From Solirubrobacteraceae bacterium (lineage in GTDB: Bacteria; Actinomycetota; Thermoleophilia; Solirubrobacterales; Solirubrobacteraceae), in NCBI GenBank assembly GCA_025451035.1, contig JANWLE010000095.1:1-62036 (forward strand): a stretch of 62,036 nt of DNA. The letters run 5' to 3'. Under the pieces are notes generated by a model. The model was not told the origin of the DNA, did no database searches, and worked only from the letters and a program-made list of their open reading frames with translations. Each line of letters opens with the position of its first letter. Positions within the stretch are counted from its first letter, which is position 1. A program made the position numbers and the translations under genes. Positions 1-7,976 of the stretch are shown here, in pieces.

Positions 1-383
1 ACCCAGTTAGCCGAGATCAGAAAACCAAGCACCTGCTGCTTGAGCGCGGTGTACTGCTGCTCGCACTGGGCCTTGAGCGTCGCCGCGGTCGGCTTGAGCT
101 GACCCTTGGCGGGCTTCGGCGCGGTCGCTTCTAGGTGTGCGATGCACTTGGTGTACGTGGGCGGGTCGGGCACGACCGACTTGGCAGCCTGGCCCGTGGG
201 GGTAGCGGCGGCGCTCGAGCCGGCGGCGACGGCCAGCCAGTGATTGAAAGTGCTGGTGGTGATCGGTTTGCCGTTGACGCTGACCACGGCGTTGCCAGGG
301 ACGCCCCCACCACACGCGCTGAGTGTCAGCGCGGCTAGCGCTGACACTCCGAGCAGCGCGAGATAACCCAATGGCTTGGACAA
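1..383 (-). CDS. Parvulin/SurA-type peptidyl-prolyl isomerase lipoprotein, N-terminal part
   Basis: Partial gene running off the left edge of the window. From a TTG at 383-381 it encodes a lipoprotein signal peptide with lipobox LSAC (Cys at residue 24) followed by GGG, then VNGKPITTSTFNHW, which resembles the N-terminal segment of SurA/PrsA-like foldases ('V-NG-PIT---F--W'). GGGGAG lies just upstream of the TTG, and no ATG is available in frame nearby. Exported parvulins catalyse prolyl isomerisation and assist folding outside the membrane. The catalytic parvulin domain would be beyond the window, so the PPIase assignment rests on the N-terminus and on the neighbouring FKBP lipoprotein. Confidence 0.7.
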   Translation of the reverse strand, partial: MSKPLGYLALLGVSALAALTLSACGGGVPGNAVVSVNGKPITTSTFNHWLAVAAGSSAAATPTGQAAKSVVPDPPTYTKCIAHLEATAPKPAKGQLKPTAATLKAQCEQQYTALKQQVLGFLISANW

Positions 384-468
384 CCGACTCCCCGTTTCCG
401 TTTCTACTGAAGATTGTTCAGAACGCAATTTGCTGATCACCTCGATGCTCTGGCCAGCGGAGCTGGCC

Positions 469-855
469 TCATTTTGCCGGGCTGTGCGAGCTCGCTCGCA
501 GCGCGGTCTGAATTTCTGCGCGGCACTTGACGAACACCGTCTCATAAGCGGGGCTGTTGCGGTCAGGACCCGCGAATTTGCGGGCGAGGGAACTCGCGCC
601 ACCGGGAGCAACCGTCTTTGGGTTCTTGGACTGACCGACTCCGTTTCGACGCATACACCTCAGGAACTTCGTGAGCGTTGCTTGCAAGGCGGATGCCGCT
701 CGCGTAGTGGCCGCCGTGGTCGTTGAGCTGACCGGAGCTGTTTTCGCTGAGCTTGTGCTCTGCGATGAGCTACCACGGGTGCTGGTTGCGAACGCGCACA
801 CCAGCGCTAGCGCCGAGCTCGCTCGCGTACCTACCAAATCAAAGCGTTGACCCAT
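469..855 (-). CDS. Small secreted protein of unknown function (CMRRNG motif)
   Basis: 128 residues from the ATG at 855, which is preceded by GGTGGAG at good distance; the frame stays open a little further upstream without such a site. The N-terminus looks like a weak signal peptide, followed by a Ser/Thr/Ala-rich linker (about residues 25-60) and a compact C-terminal part holding KFLRCMRRNGV and, about 40 residues later, VFVKCRAEIQTALR. Paired Cys in 'CMR-NGV ... KCR' is a pattern seen in many small exported actinobacterial proteins without known function. A disulphide between the two Cys is likely but inferred. It lies between two PPIase lipoproteins on the same strand. Confidence 0.65.
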   Translation of the reverse strand: MGQRFDLVGTRASSALALVCAFATSTRGSSSQSTSSAKTAPVSSTTTAATTRAASALQATLTKFLRCMRRNGVGQSKNPKTVAPGGASSLARKFAGPDRNSPAYETVFVKCRAEIQTALRASSHSPAK

Positions 856-967
856 ACATCTCCACCTGCCTAGAAAAACCAAGCAACTCACAACCGGCGT
901 GCCAGGCTAGAGGCGCAGAATAAAGCAAAGCTAACCGCCAGCAGGCGCTCGATTCCCCCGCACAGCG

Positions 968-1008
968 CGCAAGGTCGCCCATTCGGCGCGCGGGTGGGCG
1001 ACCTTGCG
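968..1008 (-). terminator. Long perfect hairpin after the FKBP gene
   Basis: A 14-bp perfect inverted repeat (arms 968-981 and 995-1008, arm CGCAAGGTCGCCCA) with a 13-nt loop starts 18 bases past the FKBP stop codon. There is no T-run after it on either strand, so it is a hairpin terminator or mRNA 3'-end stabiliser rather than a textbook intrinsic terminator. Confidence 0.55.
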
Positions 1009-1026
1009 TGAGCTGAGCCTAGTTCC

Positions 1027-1617
1027 TCAGGTGCCGAGCAGATCCACTATGAACACGAGCGGCGCATTCGGCGGGATGGTAGGTGGCGAGCCGGTCTTGC
1101 CGTATGCGAGTTCGGCGGGAATGATCAGCTCGCGTCTTCCGCCCACCTTCATGCCGGCCACGCCCTGGTCCCAGCCCTTGATGACCTGGCCCTTTCCGAG
1201 CGTGAAGGTAAATGGTTCGCTGCGCTTCCAAGAAGAGTCGAATTCCTTGCCGCCGCTGAACAGGACGCCGACATAGTTGACGGTGACGGACTGGCCAGCC
1301 CTGGCTTCGGGGCCCGTGCCCTTGATCAAGTCCTTGATCACGAGCTTGTTCGGCGCAGACCCGCTGGGCGGGGTCACCTTCGGCTTGCTCGCGAGCGGAC
1401 CGCTCGTGGGGGTCTTGGCGGTGGTGCTCGCCGGCTTGCTCGGCGTTTCCGGGGTGGTCTTTTCGCCCGCCACATGCGGCACCGAGTTCGTATCGGACTC
1501 GTTGCCCACCGTGATCGTGCTCGAGCCGCCCGAGCCACAGCCCGCCAGCAGCACGGCCGTGAGCGGCACGGCAAACCATCTCAGCTTCAAGACAGATCTA
1601 TACAACAGTTTCTCCAT
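1027..1617 (-). CDS. FKBP-type peptidyl-prolyl cis-trans isomerase lipoprotein
   Basis: 196 residues. The signal peptide ends in lipobox LLAGC (Cys 27), followed by a Pro/Thr/Ser-rich linker (about 30-85) and one FKBP domain (about 90-196) with recognisable family signatures: VTVNYVGVLFSGGKEFDSS, GQVIKGWDQGVAGMKVGG and a C-terminal P-NAPLVFIVDLL strand. FKBPs isomerise X-Pro bonds; the lipobox places this one on the outer face of the membrane. The start is the first ATG after an in-frame stop at 1621-1623; a later TTG is possible but would shorten the signal peptide. With the partial gene at the window edge it makes two exported PPIases of different folds within 1.6 kb. Confidence 0.92.
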   Translation of the reverse strand: MEKLLYRSVLKLRWFAVPLTAVLLAGCGSGGSSTITVGNESDTNSVPHVAGEKTTPETPSKPASTTAKTPTSGPLASKPKVTPPSGSAPNKLVIKDLIKGTGPEARAGQSVTVNYVGVLFSGGKEFDSSWKRSEPFTFTLGKGQVIKGWDQGVAGMKVGGRRELIIPAELAYGKTGSPPTIPPNAPLVFIVDLLGT

Positions 1618-1832
1618 TCCTCATACGACTCTCCTGACCCGTGGTTCGCGTGGATCCTAACGTCCGGCTATATCGGCGCAGTAGATCCTAATGTGCGCTC
1701 GCCGCCTTCCGGTTTGTGCCGTGCGCCAGCAAGCGAGTTGATCTCGCCCTGGGACCACCCGGCATGTGCATTAGCGACGCGCGTCACGGTGGATTACGAG
1801 GCTAGGAGCGCCCGCTAAAGCGAAGCTAACGA

Positions 1833-2540
1833 TCAGTGCGCCACAAGCGGGCGCCTTTGGCGGCTTTGGCGCACCCGCACGACGCCGAGGCACCTCACCT
1901 CAAAGCAGCCGCGCCTGATGGGCCGCGAGCCCGCGCGCGCGTTCGTGGCGACGGTTCCCGGCAGGGGCGGAAAGCCGTTGGGAGGCAGTCCCGTCCCGGC
2001 GGAGATGTCGTATCTGCAGGCCCCGGGCAGGTTCGCGTCGGTCAGCAACGGATACCTGAGATCAGTGGGCGCGTAGGAGGTCGAGTCGGCGTACCCCTCG
2101 AAGTGCCCGTACTCGTGAATCATCATCTGGCAGAACTGCGGATAGGCCTCGACCGTCGAGTCGTAGTTCGGCCAGGAGATGCGGCTGATGTTGACAACGC
2201 ATTCGGTGTATGTCGCCGGCGCCGCCGCGAAGTTGGTCGGGCCAAGGGGTGTTTGGAAGGTCACCCATGCCTCGACTTCCGTGCCGGGCAGCGCCGGCTG
2301 GGGCGTGTGTGTCTGCCACTGCACGCTGACCTGACCGTTACACGGCGAGTCGCCCCAGTAGGCCTTCGCGGCCTGCTCCGCCAGGCCAACCGGGTCCTGG
2401 CCCGCGGCGCTGGCGGCCCCTACGCACGCGACAGTGCCGAGCAGCACTGCCAGCACGAACGCGCCGAGGATCTCTGGTCCCACAGGGATGCATCCCGTCC
2501 TCACGCGCAGCATCACGCCGCTTTTGCGATCGGCCTCCAC
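1833..2540 (-). CDS. Secreted protein with HExxH zinc-metallopeptidase motif
   Basis: 235 residues from a GTG at 2540; an ATG at 2513 (residue 10) is an equally possible start and gives a cleaner signal peptide (hydrophobic stretch about residues 24-46, cleavage near ASAAG). The mature part has a few Cys and an HEYGH motif (residues 142-146, in MMIHEYGHFEGY), the zinc-binding and catalytic signature of gluzincin/metzincin-type peptidases. A third zinc ligand cannot be assigned by eye. The last 30 residues are Arg-rich and unlike the rest. Family membership beyond 'HExxH protein' is not recognised; substrate unknown. Confidence 0.65.
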   Translation of the reverse strand: MEADRKSGVMLRVRTGCIPVGPEILGAFVLAVLLGTVACVGAASAAGQDPVGLAEQAAKAYWGDSPCNGQVSVQWQTHTPQPALPGTEVEAWVTFQTPLGPTNFAAAPATYTECVVNISRISWPNYDSTVEAYPQFCQMMIHEYGHFEGYADSTSYAPTDLRYPLLTDANLPGACRYDISAGTGLPPNGFPPLPGTVATNARAGSRPIRRGCFEVRCLGVVRVRQSRQRRPLVAH

Positions 2541-3205
2541 TATTTCAGTCTGAAGCGCCCATCGGACGGTTCCAGACGCCCAGTTCGCGCTACAGGCTGC
2601 GGTCGCCTATGCGTACTGAGCGAAGACGGAATAGACGCTGGAGCGGTTGCGAACCTGTTCTGGCGTGCTGTCTAGACGGGCATGAAGCCGAGATGCTCGC
2701 CGGGTCGCAGAGCGGGGCACACCACGGCGCTAATTCCGACGGAGGGGTCGATCATGGCTACCGACGTTCAGCGCTCAACGCAGGCATTCCGTGGTCGTCG
2801 TGGTAGGCAAGCCGGCAAAGCTCGGGTATCGTGAAGGGACCGCTAGTTATCTACGCGGCCAACGCGATGAGCATGCTCTCTCTACGAGAACGCCGGCAAC
2901 ACATCCTCTAGGACCCCCGCGGGACCTCTCCCCGCCGCGCGTGAGCGAGCCCAACAGTTGCCGAGGACGCGACTAGGCTCTAGTTGGTGGGAGCCTTCGC
3001 CGAGAGCAGTTTCAAGGCCGCTACTGCCCTCGGATCGACCGGGCAAAGGCGAGGCGAAGCCATCCCTCGGGGGTAGCCGTACCGTAAGACACGACGACGA
3101 TGATCAATCCACTCGACATAGAGTCACCGGGCCCCAGAATGCACACGCGAGCACATGGCGCGCCAAAGTGCGCGCTTGCGATGACGATCACAGCTTCAAA
3201 ACACG
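2541..3205. other. Non-coding stretch of 665 bp upstream of the LeuRS paralogue
   Basis: No open frame here looks like a protein: the short ones have no domain, no ribosome-binding site and shadow-like composition. No tRNA, T-box (no AAGGGUGG-ACCGCGG-like element) or other known riboswitch was recognised. An imperfect GC-rich inverted repeat lies near 2910-2930 (AGGACCC...GGGACCT). The region separates two divergently transcribed genes and must contain promoters for both, but no convincing -35/-10 pair could be picked out. Confidence 0.5.
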
Positions 3206-5443
3206 ATGAGCGATAGCCAACACGAGCCCACCCGCGCCTACGACGCCCTTGCAATCGAGGGGCGCCGTCAGCGCGCCTGGGGAGCGCAGAGCACCTTTCG
3301 CACGCCGGACACGGCGGATGAGGGGCGCCCGCGGAAGTACATAAAGCCCTCGGCGCCGTTCACTTCCGGCAACATCCACATGGGTCACGTGCGCAGCTAT
3401 TCGATCGGCGACGCTTACGCCCGCTTCTGTCGCGCGCGGGGAGAGGATGTTCTGTTCGCGTTTGGCTTCGACTCCTTCGGCTTGCCCGCCGAGCTCGGCG
3501 CCATCGCCCAGAACGTCGCCCCCAGCGAGTGGGTCGCGCGCTGCGCAGAGCACATGACCGCCCAGCTTCAGCGGCTGGGATTTTCCTTCGACTGGGAGCG
3601 TTCGTTCATGAGCTCCGACGCGGTCATGTACCGCTGGTCGCAATGGCTGTTTTTGACGCTGCTGGAGAAGGGCCTCGTATACCGCGGGACCGGCAACGTG
3701 GACTGGTGCGATACCTGCCAAACGACGCTCGCCACGATCCAGGTCGAGAACGGCACCTGCTGGCGCTGCCACAACCCGGTGAGGCTGATCGAGCGTCCGC
3801 AGTGGTACCTGCGGTTGAGCGCGTATGTGCCGGAGAACGACGAGCGCCTGCGCGAGCTCGCGGACAGCGGGATCTGGGACGAGAACGCGCTGGCTTCCCA
3901 ACGCTTCGTGCTGGGGCGCGTTGACGGCGTCGAGCTCGACCTGCGGGCAGACGACGACGGTGAGCTGATTGTGTTCACTCCCCACATCGATGCGATCGCC
4001 GACGCGCGCTTCGTCGCGATCAGCCCCAAGCACCCGGATATCGAGCGCTGGAGCACCCGCGGCAGCGTCGGCGAGCGCTTGGAGGAACTACGCTCGGGCG
4101 GCCTCGAGCGCGCCGCACGCGACGCGGAGTCCCTGCCGGTGATCGAGACCGGTCACATGCTGCGCTCCCCTAGCGGCAGCGAGCCGCTGCCGCTGCTCAT
4201 TTCACCCGCGGTCGACGGGCGTTTCGGCCCGACCGCCGTGCTGGGGATCCCGGAGCGCGACAGCACCGACGCGGTGATAGCTCAGCGGCTGTTCGGCTGG
4301 GAGCGGCCGGCGCAGGTCGCGAGCCGCGAGCCCGTCCCCCAATCCGTGCCCGCCGGGGTGCGTGGGGCCGTGCGCTACAAGGCCAATGACTTCTCGGTCT
4401 CGCGCCAGCGCTCATGGGGGACGCCGATCCCGATCGTCTACTGCGAGCAGTGCGGGATCGTGCCGGTCCCGCACGAGCAGCTCCCGGTTGAGCTGCCGCT
4501 GCACATGCGACCCACCGGCACGGGCAACCCGCTGGCTGAACTCGAGGAGTTCGCCAACAGCAGTTGCCCTTCGTGCGGCGGGCCGGCGAGAAGGGAGACC
4601 GACACGCTCGACTGCCACTTCGACGCGCTGTGGCTGTGGGTTCCCGTGTGTGTGCCCCCGTCCGAGCGCGAGCGGACGCTGGATGAGATCTTCGCCCTGG
4701 ATGACCTGCGCGCGTGGCTGCCGTGCGAGCGGGTCGTGGCTGGCTCTGATAGCGGCAACTTCGTGTTCGACCAGCGGATCATCGCCAAGGCGCTGCGCGA
4801 CATCGGGCACCTGTCGTTCATGGACGACGGCGAGCCGTTCGCCGGCTGCCTGTTTCACGAGATGGTGATCCGCGACGGACGCAAGATGTCAAAGCACTTG
4901 GGCAACGTCGTCGACCCGGACGAGCTGGTCTCTAGCTATGGAGCCGACACGGTGAGGATGGCCTCGCTGTATGCAGCGCGGCCACAGAAGTCGCTGAACT
5001 GGTCAGACAGCGCAGTCACACACTGCCACAGGTTCCTCGGCAGCCTGTGGCGCTACTCGCAGGCGCGCCTGGCGATGACGGCCGATGAGTCCCTGGATGA
5101 CGACGGGGCGAGCACCGAGTTTCTGCGTGCCCGCCTGCAGAAGTGGTGCGCAACCGCGATCGAGAAGATCACCGAGGACGTCGAGCAGCTCGAGATGCAC
5201 AGCGCCGCGCGCAACCTCATCCGCCTGTTCGAGCGCATCAAGGGCTTCGAGTCACGCGTCCTGGCAAAGCGCGGAGCGCTCTGCAAAGAGGACCTGGGCG
5301 CGGTACTGGACGCGTTGCAGTTGATGGCCGCGATGCTCGCTCCGTTCGCCCCCCACATCGCGGAGGAGCTGTGGATCGCCTGCAGCGGCACGGAGCTCAC
5401 CGATCACATACCGTGGCCGACCACAGTGAAAGTTGCGGCATGA
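3206..5443 (+). CDS. Divergent leucyl-tRNA-synthetase paralogue (class I aaRS-like)
   Basis: 745 residues with LeuRS architecture: Rossmann fold with HMGH (58-61), DSFGLPAE, zinc pair CDTC/CWRC (168-188), an inserted CP1 editing domain, SRQRSWGTPIPI, ETDTLD, KMSKH (560-564) and an anticodon-binding helical domain ending PFAPHIAEELW. It differs from true LeuRS. The editing motif TTRPDT is TPHIDA (258-263), although Asp352 and Asp355 of the second editing motif remain. KMSKS is KMSKH. The leucine-pocket block 'GG-EHAVLHLLY' reads AGSDSGNFVFDQ. The protein stops directly after the helical domain, without the C-terminal tRNA-elbow-binding domain. Adenylate formation is plausible, but the amino acid and acceptor are unlikely to be Leu and tRNA-Leu. 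ATG 3206 is fixed by an in-frame stop at 3182. The gene is followed by thrC-like and membrane-protein genes. Confidence 0.85.
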   Translation: MSDSQHEPTRAYDALAIEGRRQRAWGAQSTFRTPDTADEGRPRKYIKPSAPFTSGNIHMGHVRSYSIGDAYARFCRARGEDVLFAFGFDSFGLPAELGAIAQNVAPSEWVARCAEHMTAQLQRLGFSFDWERSFMSSDAVMYRWSQWLFLTLLEKGLVYRGTGNVDWCDTCQTTLATIQVENGTCWRCHNPVRLIERPQWYLRLSAYVPENDERLRELADSGIWDENALASQRFVLGRVDGVELDLRADDDGELIVFTPHIDAIADARFVAISPKHPDIERWSTRGSVGERLEELRSGGLERAARDAESLPVIETGHMLRSPSGSEPLPLLISPAVDGRFGPTAVLGIPERDSTDAVIAQRLFGWERPAQVASREPVPQSVPAGVRGAVRYKANDFSVSRQRSWGTPIPIVYCEQCGIVPVPHEQLPVELPLHMRPTGTGNPLAELEEFANSSCPSCGGPARRETDTLDCHFDALWLWVPVCVPPSERERTLDEIFALDDLRAWLPCERVVAGSDSGNFVFDQRIIAKALRDIGHLSFMDDGEPFAGCLFHEMVIRDGRKMSKHLGNVVDPDELVSSYGADTVRMASLYAARPQKSLNWSDSAVTHCHRFLGSLWRYSQARLAMTADESLDDDGASTEFLRARLQKWCATAIEKITEDVEQLEMHSAARNLIRLFERIKGFESRVLAKRGALCKEDLGAVLDALQLMAAMLAPFAPHIAEELWIACSGTELTDHIPWPTTVKVAA

Positions 5444-5536
5444 CATCCGTTTGCTGGCGCAAAATAGCCACTGATCCGTTGGAATTCTGCTTGATCGCCA
5501 AGACACCGAAAGCCATCTCCGGAAGGGACGACGCGC

Positions 5537-6856
5537 ATGGGCAGCATCGCCGCAGCTAGCAGCGAGGGCAAGGCAAGGACACGCTCATGCGCGACTGAGC
5601 TGATCTGCCACCGCTGCGACAACCACTATCCGCTAGAGCAGCCGATCTTCTCCTGCCCAGACTGCGGCAAGGGGCTCGACATCGCCTATGACTACGAGCT
5701 CGCGGCGCGCCGCTTCCGGGAGATCCCGGGCTCTGAGCGGCCCGAGAACGTATGGCGTTTCGAGGAGCTCCTGCCGATCACAGACAGGCACGCGCAGGCC
5801 CGTACCGGCCAGTTCGCCGCGTACACGCCGCTCATCCACGCCGACCGTCTCGGCGCCGAGCTCGGCCTGTCTAACCTCTATATCAAGGACGACTCGACGT
5901 CCCGGCCCTCCCTGTCCTATAAGGACCGTGTCGTGGCGATGTCGATCGCGCGGCTGCTCGAGCTAGGCAAGCGGGAGGTCGGCTGCGTCTCCACCGGGAA
6001 TGTCGGCACCGCCGTCGCTGCGATGGCCGCGAAGGCCGGGGTCGCCGCCTACGTGTTCTACCCCGATCACCTGGAGGACATGAAGGCGCGCGCGTGTCGT
6101 GCGCTGGGCGCGAAGGTATGCCAGGTGCAGGGCAACTACGACCAGGCGAACAAGGCCTGCCGGCAGTTGGCGGAAACGACTGGTCTGGAGTTCGCGAACA
6201 TCACCTTGCGTCCCTTCTACGCCGAGGGCGCCAAGACCGCGGCGTTCGAGATCGTGGAGCAGCTTGGTTGGCGAAGCCCGGACCACATCGTCTCCCCCGC
6301 AGCCGGAGGGACGCTCTCCTCGCGCGTGCACAAGGGGCTCGTGGAGCTGCAGATGCTGGGAGCGGCGCAGACGGACGCGACGAAGATCCACATCGCTCAA
6401 CCGAGCGGCTGCAACCCGATCGCGAGCGCGATCCTCGCCGAGGAGGCTGAGATCCGGGCGGTGACGCCCGAGACGGCGGCGCACTCGCTTGCGATCGGCG
6501 CCCCCGGCGACGGCTACCTGGTGATCGACGCGGTCCTCAAACGCGGTGGCACCGGCGGCTTCGCGAGCGACCCCGAGATCTTCGCCGGGATCGACCTGCT
6601 CGCCGCGACCGAGGGGATCCTCACCGAGCCGGCGGGCGGGACGACGATCGCCGTGCTCGAGAAACTCGCAGCCCACGGCAAGCTTGCGCCCGACGATACG
6701 GTCGTGGCGATCATTACTGGCAACGGCCTGAAGACGCTCGACGAGCATCCGGCAAAGCCCTGGCCCGCGAAGATCGAGTGCGAGCTCGACACGATGCTCG
6801 CCGCGCTCGAAGCGTTCCGACACGCTGGTGAGACGCCGAGCCCAGAGTACGCCTAA
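5537..6856 (+). CDS. thrC: Threonine-synthase-like PLP-dependent enzyme
   Basis: 439 residues. An N-terminal zinc ribbon (C24, C27, C40, C43) precedes a fold-type II PLP domain with SLSYKDRVV (Schiff-base Lys129), STGNVGTAVAA (phosphate-binding loop region) and SPAAGGTLSS. The PT/SLS-KDRVV ... STGN form belongs to the zinc-ribbon ThrC-like branch. Threonine synthases convert O-phospho-L-homoserine to threonine by beta,gamma-replacement. GGAAGG lies about 11 bases before the ATG. It sits 93 bp after the LeuRS paralogue on the same strand and its end overlaps the start of the next gene, so the three look co-transcribed. It may be the cell's ThrC or a dedicated enzyme making an unusual amino acid for its neighbour; the sequence alone cannot decide. 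Confidence 0.82.
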   Translation: MGSIAAASSEGKARTRSCATELICHRCDNHYPLEQPIFSCPDCGKGLDIAYDYELAARRFREIPGSERPENVWRFEELLPITDRHAQARTGQFAAYTPLIHADRLGAELGLSNLYIKDDSTSRPSLSYKDRVVAMSIARLLELGKREVGCVSTGNVGTAVAAMAAKAGVAAYVFYPDHLEDMKARACRALGAKVCQVQGNYDQANKACRQLAETTGLEFANITLRPFYAEGAKTAAFEIVEQLGWRSPDHIVSPAAGGTLSSRVHKGLVELQMLGAAQTDATKIHIAQPSGCNPIASAILAEEAEIRAVTPETAAHSLAIGAPGDGYLVIDAVLKRGGTGGFASDPEIFAGIDLLAATEGILTEPAGGTTIAVLEKLAAHGKLAPDDTVVAIITGNGLKTLDEHPAKPWPAKIECELDTMLAALEAFRHAGETPSPEYA

Positions 6857-7976
6857 AGCAAGCGGCGCCGGCGCGTCCGGCGCCCGGTCGCTCGCTGACG
6901 CCCGCGAGCGACGGGCTACGCGCGAGCGCCAGCTACGCCCCTCGCGTCGCTCGCGGCGAGCGATGCTCCTGGTGGCGCTGATCCTGCTGGCGGGGGCGCT
7001 CGTCGTCTTCGTCGGCCGCACGCGCCTGCAGCGCACCGCCCACGCCCTGGTAACCGCCAGCCCGGGCTGGGTCGTGTTCGCGCTGGCGCTGATGGCGAGC
7101 TCGCTGCTCTTGCGAGCGGCGTCGTGGCGGGCGGCTTTGCGCGCGGCGCTACCGGAGGAAACGACCCGCTGGATGCCGGTCGCGCGAGCGACAATGATCG
7201 GCGTGATGGGCTCCGCGGTGTTCCCCGGCCGGGTTGGAGAGCCGACTCGCGTGATCGTCCTCGCCCGCCGCCTGGAGGGGCGCACCCGCAGCCTTCTACC
7301 CGTGGTCGCCGGGACGGTCTTCTCCCAGACCCTGATCAACCTGCTCGCCCTGGCGCTGCTGGCGACGGTCACGTTCACGAGGGTGCCGCTATTCGCGGGC
7401 CATAGTTCTGCGCTTGGGGCGGTTCTGGGAGTTCCGCTGATCATCGCCGCGATGGTGCTCGCGGGCCCGCGGATGATGCGGCTGGGTCAACGCTCTCCTA
7501 GCGGGCGCATCCGTGCCGCCTCCAGTGCGCTCTCGAGCCTGCTCGTGCTTGCGCGACGCGGGCTGTTCGTGTTCGCCAGGCCAAAGCATGGCGCGGCGGC
7601 GGTCGCGAGCCAGCTGTCGGCGTGGGCGCTGCAGTGGCTGTCCTGCTACGCGATCATGTTGGCGCTCGGCCTTCACCTGCACGATGGGCTGATCGCCGCC
7701 GCCGCGATCCTGCTCGCGGTCAACGTCAGCGCGGTGGTGCCCGTGACCCCTTCGAACGTCGGCGTCTTTCAGGCCGCTTGCCTGGTGGTGCTGGCCGCCT
7801 ACGGCGTTGGGGCGGGGACGGCACTGGCGTACGGCATCATCCTGCAGGCAGTCGAGGTGCTCACCGCCCTGGGCCTTGGCATACCGGCGCTGCTCGGCGA
7901 GGGCATGACCTGGCGTGACATTCGCCCCGGCGTGCGCGACGAGGGCCAGCTAGCGGCTGACGAGCGCGCGCAGTGA
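6828..7976 (+). CDS. LPG-synthase-type integral membrane protein (HpnL-like)
   Basis: 382 residues from a GTG inside the 3' end of the preceding gene; an ATG at residue 46 (MLLVALILLAG) is an alternative start that would remove a basic Arg-rich leader. About eight hydrophobic helices. The pattern VMGSAVFPGRVGEPTRVIVLARR ... VVPVTPSNVGVFQAAC ... GIILQAVEVLTALGLG is the signature of the lysylphosphatidylglycerol-synthase transmembrane family, which includes MprF flippase domains and the hopanoid-associated HpnL proteins. No soluble aminoacyl-transferase domain is attached. Its 3' end overlaps the 3' end of hpnH by 27 bp on the other strand. A role in moving lipids across the membrane is inferred from family and context. 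Confidence 0.8.
   Translation: MRRRAQSTPKASGAGASGARSLADARERRATRERQLRPSRRSRRAMLLVALILLAGALVVFVGRTRLQRTAHALVTASPGWVVFALALMASSLLLRAASWRAALRAALPEETTRWMPVARATMIGVMGSAVFPGRVGEPTRVIVLARRLEGRTRSLLPVVAGTVFSQTLINLLALALLATVTFTRVPLFAGHSSALGAVLGVPLIIAAMVLAGPRMMRLGQRSPSGRIRAASSALSSLLVLARRGLFVFARPKHGAAAVASQLSAWALQWLSCYAIMLALGLHLHDGLIAAAAILLAVNVSAVVPVTPSNVGVFQAACLVVLAAYGVGAGTALAYGIILQAVEVLTALGLGIPALLGEGMTWRDIRPGVRDEGQLAADERAQ

Noticed and set aside
2900-3205. T-box leader before the LeuRS paralogue
   Set aside because: GGGGTAGCCGTACCG near 3070 vaguely recalls the T-box core, but the conserved AAGGGUGG-ACCGCGG sequence and an antiterminator are not present.
3021-3254. 77-codon minus-strand frame upstream of the LeuRS paralogue
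   Set aside because: No ribosome-binding site, no domain, overlaps the start of the real gene.
7950-7976. Bidirectional terminator between the LPG-type gene and hpnH
   Set aside because: The two coding regions overlap here and no stem-loop with T-run was found.
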